From Pseudomonas sp. PSKL.D1 (GTDB lineage Bacteria; Pseudomonadota; Gammaproteobacteria; Pseudomonadales; Pseudomonadaceae): a stretch of 64,000 nt of DNA. This document shows positions 58,992 through 64,000 of this stretch, piece by piece. The position numbers and the translations under genes are program-made. How positions within the stretch are numbered: the stretch's first letter is position 1; each line of letters begins with the position of its first letter. Location: positions 5,752,001-5,816,000 of the forward strand of contig NZ_CP118607.1 in assembly GCF_028898945.1 (NCBI RefSeq). Reading direction: 5' to 3'. Under the pieces are notes generated by a model. The model was not told the DNA's origin and searched no databases. It worked only from the letters and a program-made list of their open reading frames with translations.

Positions 58992-61280
58992 TCAAAGCGA
59001 CGAGTATTTCTTGCGCAGACGCTGGCGAATCAGCTCGGCCAAGGTGTTCATGATGAAGGTGAACATCAGCAGCACGAGGGCGGCGAGGAACAACACACGG
59101 TAATGGCTGCCGCCGACTTCGGATTCGGGCATTTCCACCGCCACGTTGGCAGCCAGGGTGCGCATACCTTCGAACAGGTTCATCTCCATTACCGGGGTGT
59201 TGCCAGTGGCCATGAGCACGATCATGGTCTCGCCCACTGCTCGGCCCATGCCGATCATCAGCGCCGAGAAGATGCCCGGGCTGGCAGTCAGGATGACTAC
59301 GCGGGTGAGGGTCTGCCAAGGCGTGGCACCCAGAGCCAGCGAGCCCAGTGTCAGGCTGCGCGGCACGCTGAACACGGCATCTTCGGCGATCGAGTAGATG
59401 TTCGGGATGACCGCGAAGCCCATGGCAATCCCCACCACCAGAGCGTTGCGCTGGTCGTAGGTGATGCCCAGGTCGTTGGTGATCCACAAACGCATATCGC
59501 CGTCGAAGAACCAGCTTTCCAGATGCGGGCTCATGGTCAAGGCGCCCCAGCCGATCACCAGAATCACCGGGATCAGGATCGCTGCTTCCCAGCCATCCGG
59601 GATGCGCAGGCGGATCGACTCCGGCAGGCGGCTCCAGCCGAAGCCCGCAAGCAGGATGCCCACCGGCATGATGACGAACAGGCTGAACACACCCGGCAGG
59701 TGGCCTTCGAGGTACGGGGCCAGGAACAAGCCGGCAAAGAAGCCGAGGATGACCGTCGGCATCGCTTCCATGAGTTCGATCACCGGTTTGACCTTGCGGC
59801 GCATGCCGGGTGCCATGAAGTACGCAGTATAGATAGCGGCGGCAATGGCCAGCGGCGCCGCCAGGATCATCGCGTAGAACGCGGCCTTGAGGGTACCGAA
59901 GGTCAACGGCGACAGGCTCAGCTTGGGCTCGAAGTCGGTGTTCGACGCAGTCGACTGCCACACGTATTTGGGCTCGTCGTAGTTCTCGTACCACACCTTG
60001 CCCCACAACGCGCTGAAGGAAACTTCCGGGTGGGGGTTTTTCAGGCTAAGTGGCAGCAGCTTGCCGCCTTCTTCGATGATGATGCGGTTGGCACGTGGCG
60101 ACAGGGCCAGGATACCCGGGCCTTCGGCAACAGGCTCGACCAGCAGGGTGCGGTGCGCGGTGCTGTGGAACACGCCCAGCTTGCCCTCGGCGTCCAGGGC
60201 GATGAAACCCTTGCGGCGCTCTTCGGCATCGATTTGCACGATGGGCGCCTTGCCCATCTGGAAGGTCCGGATTTGCTTGAAGCGCGACTCGCCATCCGGG
60301 TCTCGGGCCATGAACCACTGGGCCAGCCCGCCCTTGGAGTCACCGATAATCAGCGAAATGCCACCGACCAGTTGGCCTGTGGCGGTGATTTCGGTATCGG
60401 CGCTTTCCGTCAGCTTGTACCGGCCATTGAGGCTCTTGTCACGCAGGCTGAAGACATCAGCCGTGGCGCGGCCGTTGATCACATACAGCCACTGCTGGCG
60501 CGGGTCGATGAAGATGTTCTTCACCACCTCGGTCATTTGCGGCAGTTCGATGCGGTTCTGCTCGGTGGTGACCTCGCCGGTCATCATGTTTTCGGTGCGC
60601 GAGAGCTCGATCACTTGCAGATGCGCACCCGTGGAGCCAGCCAACATCAAGGTTTCACCGTTGATGTTGACGCTCACGTGCTCCAGCGGGCGGCCTTGGT
60701 CGTCGAGCACGAGCGGCTCTTTACCGTAGGGGAAGTCCACACCTGGGGTGATGGTCTTCTTGTTGTCCGGGTACGTGATCTTGTACGTGTGATGGAAGGT
60801 CAGCGCCTGGCCATTGGACAGCCCCAGCACCACCATCGGGCTGCCGGGCTGGTCGGTACTGATCGAGGTAACCTGGGTGCCTGCCGGCAGTGGCAGGTCG
60901 ACACGGCTCAGTTCGCTGCCGGTCTTGGTATCGAAGAACAGAGCCTGGCCCTTGTCCGAAACCCGCATACCCACCAGGTTCTGCTCTTCAAGCGCGATCA
61001 ACAGCGGCTTGCCGGCATCCTGCTGCAGCCAGGTAGGCTCCAGAGCTTTCTTGCTGGTCAACGTAGCGCCTTGGAACAGCGGCAACACAACGTAGGCCAG
61101 GTAGAAGAAGATCAGGGTAATGGCTGCCAACACAGCAAGCCCGCCCACCAGTACATACCAACGGGTCAGGCGATCCTTGAGGGCACGCATGCGGCGCTTG
61201 CGCTGCAACTCGGGCGTATTGAAATCAATGCGCACGGGGGGGGAGTTGGGAGTCATTGTGGAATTGGCCAGATCATTCAT
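58992..61280 (-). CDS. pstC: Phosphate ABC transporter permease PstC with a large periplasmic insert
   Basis: A 762-residue permease, more than twice E. coli PstC. One N-terminal helix (about residues 45-70) is followed by a long periplasmic region (about residues 75-450, beta-rich, including DFPYGKEPLVLDDQGRPL and YVINGRATADVFSL), and then the permease core (about residues 470-755, with SLTLGSLALGATPWQTL as the ATPase-contact loop). The insert looks like a propeller or sensor domain. The ATG at 61280 is used, 9 bases after AGGGT; GTG at 61286 is too close to that site. It heads the operon and follows a three-repeat Pho box. Confidence 0.9.
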   Translation of the reverse strand: MNDLANSTMTPNSPPVRIDFNTPELQRKRRMRALKDRLTRWYVLVGGLAVLAAITLIFFYLAYVVLPLFQGATLTSKKALEPTWLQQDAGKPLLIALEEQNLVGMRVSDKGQALFFDTKTGSELSRVDLPLPAGTQVTSISTDQPGSPMVVLGLSNGQALTFHHTYKITYPDNKKTITPGVDFPYGKEPLVLDDQGRPLEHVSVNINGETLMLAGSTGAHLQVIELSRTENMMTGEVTTEQNRIELPQMTEVVKNIFIDPRQQWLYVINGRATADVFSLRDKSLNGRYKLTESADTEITATGQLVGGISLIIGDSKGGLAQWFMARDPDGESRFKQIRTFQMGKAPIVQIDAEERRKGFIALDAEGKLGVFHSTAHRTLLVEPVAEGPGILALSPRANRIIIEEGGKLLPLSLKNPHPEVSFSALWGKVWYENYDEPKYVWQSTASNTDFEPKLSLSPLTFGTLKAAFYAMILAAPLAIAAAIYTAYFMAPGMRRKVKPVIELMEAMPTVILGFFAGLFLAPYLEGHLPGVFSLFVIMPVGILLAGFGWSRLPESIRLRIPDGWEAAILIPVILVIGWGALTMSPHLESWFFDGDMRLWITNDLGITYDQRNALVVGIAMGFAVIPNIYSIAEDAVFSVPRSLTLGSLALGATPWQTLTRVVILTASPGIFSALMIGMGRAVGETMIVLMATGNTPVMEMNLFEGMRTLAANVAVEMPESEVGGSHYRVLFLAALVLLMFTFIMNTLAELIRQRLRKKYSSL

Positions 61281-61302
61281 GCGCACACCCTAGCGGTCCC
61301 GT

Positions 61303-61331
61303 ATGACAAAAACATGACAGTGCGATGACGC
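61303..61331 (-). promoter_or_regulatory. Pho box (three heptamers) upstream of pstC
   Basis: Read leftward, GCGTCAT, CTGTCAT and TTGTCAT occur 11 bp apart (61331-61325, 61320-61314 and 61309-61303). The last ends 22 bp before the pstC ATG. It shows that pstCAB-phoU has its own PhoB-activated promoter. Confidence 0.82.
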
Positions 61332-61380
61332 ACGAAAGCCCGCCGCTCAGGAACCCTGGCTTCGGGCTGGGAAGTCGGGG

Positions 61381-61406
61381 AAAAGGCCGGGCGGCAGCGC
61401 CCGGCC
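61381..61406 (-). terminator. Terminator after pstS
   Basis: Read leftward, GGCCGGGCG-CTGC-CGCCCGGCC followed by TTTTCCCC, 14 bp past the pstS stop. It separates pstS from the downstream pstC operon and explains the separate Pho box there. Confidence 0.88.
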
Positions 61407-61420
61407 TCCTCCTCAGTTAC

Positions 61421-62419
61421 TTACTTCTTTGCAACGTTACCGGCGTGGTTCAGGCCCAGGTCAGCCAGGGTCTTCTCAACCACTTTGGCCGGCAGCGGGA
61501 TGTAACCATCCTTCACCACGACCTGCTGGCCAGCTTGCGACAGCACCAGCTTGATGAATTCGGCATCCAACGGAGCCAGAGGCTTGTTCGGGGCCTTGTT
61601 CACGTAAACATACAGGAAGCGCGACAGCGGGTAGGTGCCGTTCAGGGCGTTGGCTTCGTTGTCTTCAACAAAGGCGCCGCCTTCTTTCTTGGCCAGGGCT
61701 ACGGTCTTGACGCTCGCGGTCTTGTAACCGATGCCCGAGTAGCCGATGCCGTTCAGCGAGGAGCTGATCGACTGCACAACCGAAGCCGAGCCAGGCTGTT
61801 CGTTGACGTTAGGCTTGAAGTCGCCTTTGCACAGGGCTTCTTCCTTGAAGTAGCCGTAGGTGCCGGATACCGAGTTACGGCCGAACAGCTGGACCGGCTT
61901 GTTGGCCAGGTCGCCGGTCACACCCAGGTCACCCCAGGTTTTGACGTCGGCTTTGCCACCGCACAGGCGGGTAGACGAGAAGATGGCATCGACCTGGGCC
62001 ATGGTCAGGCCTTTGATCGGGTTGTCCTTGTGAACGAACACGGCCAGGGCGTCAACGGCAACCGGGATGGCAGTCGGCTTGTAGCCGTATTTCTGCTCGA
62101 ACGCCTGCAGCTCGACGTCCTTCATCTTGCGGCTCATCGGGCCGAGGTTGGCGGTACCTTCGGTCAGCGCGGGTGGTGCGGTGGAGGAACCGGCCGCCTG
62201 GATCTGGATGTTTACGTTCGGATATTCCTTCTTGTAGGCCTCGGCCCACAGAGTCATCAGGTTCGCCAGGGTATCGGAACCGACGCTGGAGAGGTTGCCC
62301 GAAACACCGGTGGTTTTGGTGTAGGTCGGGATAGCTGGGTCGACGGCGGCTACCGCGTTGGCGGTTGCAACGCCAGCGGCGGCGAAGGTAAGGGCCGCCA
62401 TCAAACGCTTCAGTTTCAT
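61421..62419 (-). CDS. pstS: Phosphate-binding protein PstS
   Basis: A 332-residue periplasmic binding protein with a signal peptide ([20 protein letters not shown], to about residue 24). Phosphate-binding loops are visible as [14 protein letters not shown] (about residues 48-61), [23 protein letters not shown] (about residues 75-97) and [16 protein letters not shown] (about residues 176-191). It delivers phosphate to PstCAB. It is the longer pseudomonad/DING-like type with two disulphide-competent cysteines (CGGK, CKGD). Confidence 0.93.
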   Translation of the reverse strand: MKLKRLMAALTFAAAGVATANAVAAVDPAIPTYTKTTGVSGNLSSVGSDTLANLMTLWAEAYKKEYPNVNIQIQAAGSSTAPPALTEGTANLGPMSRKMKDVELQAFEQKYGYKPTAIPVAVDALAVFVHKDNPIKGLTMAQVDAIFSSTRLCGGKADVKTWGDLGVTGDLANKPVQLFGRNSVSGTYGYFKEEALCKGDFKPNVNEQPGSASVVQSISSSLNGIGYSGIGYKTASVKTVALAKKEGGAFVEDNEANALNGTYPLSRFLYVYVNKAPNKPLAPLDAEFIKLVLSQAGQQVVVKDGYIPLPAKVVEKTLADLGLNHAGNVAKK

Positions 62420-62494
62420 GCCTTGCTCCTAGCAGGAATATTGGGTGTGTTGGATGGAACGGTGGCCAGTATCTGCAGGCCGCATGAATACGAT

Positions 62495-62523
62495 ATGACT
62501 TGAATGTGACATTTGGATGAAAG
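62495..62523 (-). promoter_or_regulatory. Pho box (three heptamers) upstream of pstS
   Basis: Read leftward, CTTTCAT, ATGTCAC and AAGTCAT occur 11 bp apart (62523-62517, 62512-62506 and 62501-62495), ending 75 bp before the pstS start. The first heptamer overlaps the foot of the neighbouring terminator hairpin. Confidence 0.78.
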
Positions 62524-62550
62524 GCCATCACTGGATTCAGTGATGGCCTT
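62521..62550 (-). terminator. Terminator of the MFS permease gene, abutting the pstS Pho box
   Basis: Read leftward, AAGGCCATCACTG-AATC-CAGTGATGGCCTT is a 13-bp perfect stem. The following TTTC is short. It lies 42 bp past the MFS stop. Confidence 0.7.
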
Positions 62551-62591
62551 CTTCAAAGGATGCAGAGTGAACTCACTCCACGGGAGCGGAT

Positions 62592-63881
62592 TCAACGTTT
62601 GTTAGCGAGCAGGTAAAGGCCCACGATCAGGCCAACAGCGCACAGCCCCGCCACATAATAAGCAGGCGCCATCGGGCTAACTTTCAACAGCGCAGTCACC
62701 ACCATCGGCGTCAAACCACCAAAAATGGCATAGGCCACATTGTACGAGAACGACAGGCCGCTAAACCGCACTACAGGGGGGAAGGCCTTGACCATCACGT
62801 AGGGGACGGCGCCGATTACGCCCACGCACAGGCCGGTGATGGCATACAGTGGGAACAGCAAATCAGGCCGCGTTGGCAGGCTGTGATAGAAGGTCCACGA
62901 ACTGATCAGCAACATAAGGCTACCGATCACGAATACCCGGCCCGCGCCAAAGCGGTCGGCCAGGCTACCGGCGCCGATACAACCCAGGCTGAGCAACACA
63001 ATCGCCAGGCTGTTGGCCTTGAGCGAGTCAGTCGGGCTGATGTGATAAATGCTTTGCAGCAAGGCCGGGGTCATCAGAATGACCACGACAATGCCTGCCG
63101 ACAGCAGCCAGGTCAGCAACATCGACAGCAAGATGGGGCCGCGGTGATCGCGCAGTACAGCGCGCAGTGGCAACTCTTCGGCCAGTGCCTTGCGTTCCTG
63201 CATTTCAGCGAAAACAGGGGTTTCATGCAGCCAGCGGCGCAGGTAAACCGAAAACAGGCCGAACACACCGCCCATCAGGAACGGGATACGCCAAGCGTAA
63301 TCGGCGACTTCCTCGGCGCTGTAAATCGTGTTGATCAGCGTCGCCACCAGCGAGCCGAGCAAAATGCCCGCCGTCAAGCCAGCGGTCAGCGTGCCGCAGG
63401 CGTAGCCGGTATTGCGCGCTGGCACGTGTTCGGAGACGAACACCCAGGCACCCGGCACCTCACCGCCAATCGCAGCACCCTGGATTACACGCATCAGCAA
63501 CAGCAGCACCGGCGCCCACAGGCCAATCTGTGCGTAGGTCGGCAGCAAGCCCATGACCAGCGTTGGCAAGGCCATCATGAAGATGCTCAGGGTAAACATC
63601 TTCTTGCGCCCGAGCAGGTCACCGAAGTGAGCCATGATGATGCCGCCCAGCGGGCGCGCCAGATAACCAGCTGCAAAGATGCCGAACGTTTGCATCAAGC
63701 GCAGCCATTCGGGCATGTCGGCCGGGAAGAACAGTTTGCCCACCACCGTCGCAAAGAACACGAAAATGATGAAGTCGTAGAACTCCAGCGCTCCGCCCAG
63801 GGCGGACAGTGAGAGAGTTTTGTAGTCACTGCGGGTCAGCGGCCGCGAGGGCTGCTCGATACTGCTCGGCACGGAGGTCAT
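62592..63881 (-). CDS. MFS transporter of the metabolite:H+ symporter (MHS) type
   Basis: A 429-residue 12-helix permease. It starts with SALGGALEFYDFIIFVFFATVV (about residues 27-48), which is the MHS family signature; the loop 2-3 motif GGIIMAHFGDLLGRKKMF (about residues 79-96) and RVIQGAAIGGEVPGAWVFV (about residues 131-149) follow. The family imports dicarboxylates, alpha-ketoglutarate, proline or aromatic acids; the substrate here is not clear. ATG at 63881. Bases 63882-64000, at the window edge, hold a small GCCGC/GCGGC hairpin and no gene. Confidence 0.87.
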   Translation of the reverse strand: MTSVPSSIEQPSRPLTRSDYKTLSLSALGGALEFYDFIIFVFFATVVGKLFFPADMPEWLRLMQTFGIFAAGYLARPLGGIIMAHFGDLLGRKKMFTLSIFMMALPTLVMGLLPTYAQIGLWAPVLLLLMRVIQGAAIGGEVPGAWVFVSEHVPARNTGYACGTLTAGLTAGILLGSLVATLINTIYSAEEVADYAWRIPFLMGGVFGLFSVYLRRWLHETPVFAEMQERKALAEELPLRAVLRDHRGPILLSMLLTWLLSAGIVVVILMTPALLQSIYHISPTDSLKANSLAIVLLSLGCIGAGSLADRFGAGRVFVIGSLMLLISSWTFYHSLPTRPDLLFPLYAITGLCVGVIGAVPYVMVKAFPPVVRFSGLSFSYNVAYAIFGGLTPMVVTALLKVSPMAPAYYVAGLCAVGLIVGLYLLANKR

Positions 63882-64000
63882 CGCTCGTCGTTCTCTTGTA
63901 GGTCATGCAGGCCGCTTGGTACGCGGCTTCTGGATTGGGGAGAGTGGCGAAGATAGCAAATTGCCGAGCCCGGCCGGAAGCGATACAAAAACCCAACAGA

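Noticed and set aside
59103-61328. A 741-codon open frame on the + strand
   Set aside because: It is antisense to pstC, which has operon context and conserved permease motifs; the + product is rich in His, Arg and Gln, as artefacts are.
61325-62503. A 392-codon open frame opposite pstS
   Set aside because: It is antisense to a complete PstS with signal peptide and phosphate-binding loops.

Overview
The window is a stretch of chromosome from a fluorescent pseudomonad, almost certainly the Pseudomonas putida group. The evidence is GC-rich pseudomonad codon usage, the order rep-xpt ... dadX-dadA-dadR ... rpmG-rpmB ... radC-coaBC-dut-algC-argB-pyrE-crc-rph-yicC-gmk ... rpoZ-spoT-ridA ... oxyR-recG ... 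ubiC-ubiA-phoB-phoR ... phoU-pstB-pstA-pstC-pstS, and P. putida-type REP palindromes between genes. There is no prophage, transposase, CRISPR array, tRNA or rRNA. The region is mostly core genome with a few accessory insertions.

Layout. (1) 1-3.8 kb: the end of rep helicase, xpt, an acetyl-CoA hydrolase/transferase and a cytochrome c5. (2) 3.9-15.7 kb: amino-acid and polyamine catabolism, with a PauR-like cupin repressor, alanine racemase and D-amino-acid dehydrogenase with their Lrp-type regulator, a PauB/PuuB-like oxidoreductase, a MocR-type regulator, a cardiolipin-synthase-like lipoprotein, an MFS exporter and a PauC/KauB-like aldehyde dehydrogenase. (3) 15.8-17.2 kb: a small-gene locus with a cupin, two I78-inhibitor-like paralogues and a frameshifted cupin remnant between them. 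It looks like a decayed tandem duplication and is the least familiar part of the window. (4) 17.2-28.6 kb: housekeeping genes for ribosomal proteins, CoA, dUTP, alginate/LPS sugar phosphates, arginine and pyrimidine synthesis, Crc, RNase PH, YicC and guanylate kinase.

(5) 28.7-33.6 kb: a gamma-glutamyl-polyamine module (LysR regulator, PuuA-like ligase, PuuD-like hydrolase, APC permease) sitting between gmk and rpoZ, which are neighbours in many proteobacteria. (6) 33.8-49.8 kb: rpoZ-spoT-ridA, the exbB-exbD-tonB operon with a Fur-box-like site, oxyR-recG, a YbaK-HDOD fusion, hupB, the rubredoxin system and ubiC-ubiA. (7) 49.9-62.6 kb: the phosphate-starvation regulon, phoB-phoR and the pst-phoU operon. 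Pho boxes with an 11-bp period precede phoB, pstC and pstS separately. The region ends with an MHS-type MFS permease.

How the genes work together. PuuA, PauB, PauC and PuuD homologues could run the gamma-glutamyl putrescine route to GABA under PauR, but they lie at four separate places. PstSCAB imports phosphate and PhoU/PhoR/PhoB control it. Crc, encoded here, may act on the nearby cupin mRNA through an A-rich motif that abuts its ribosome binding site.
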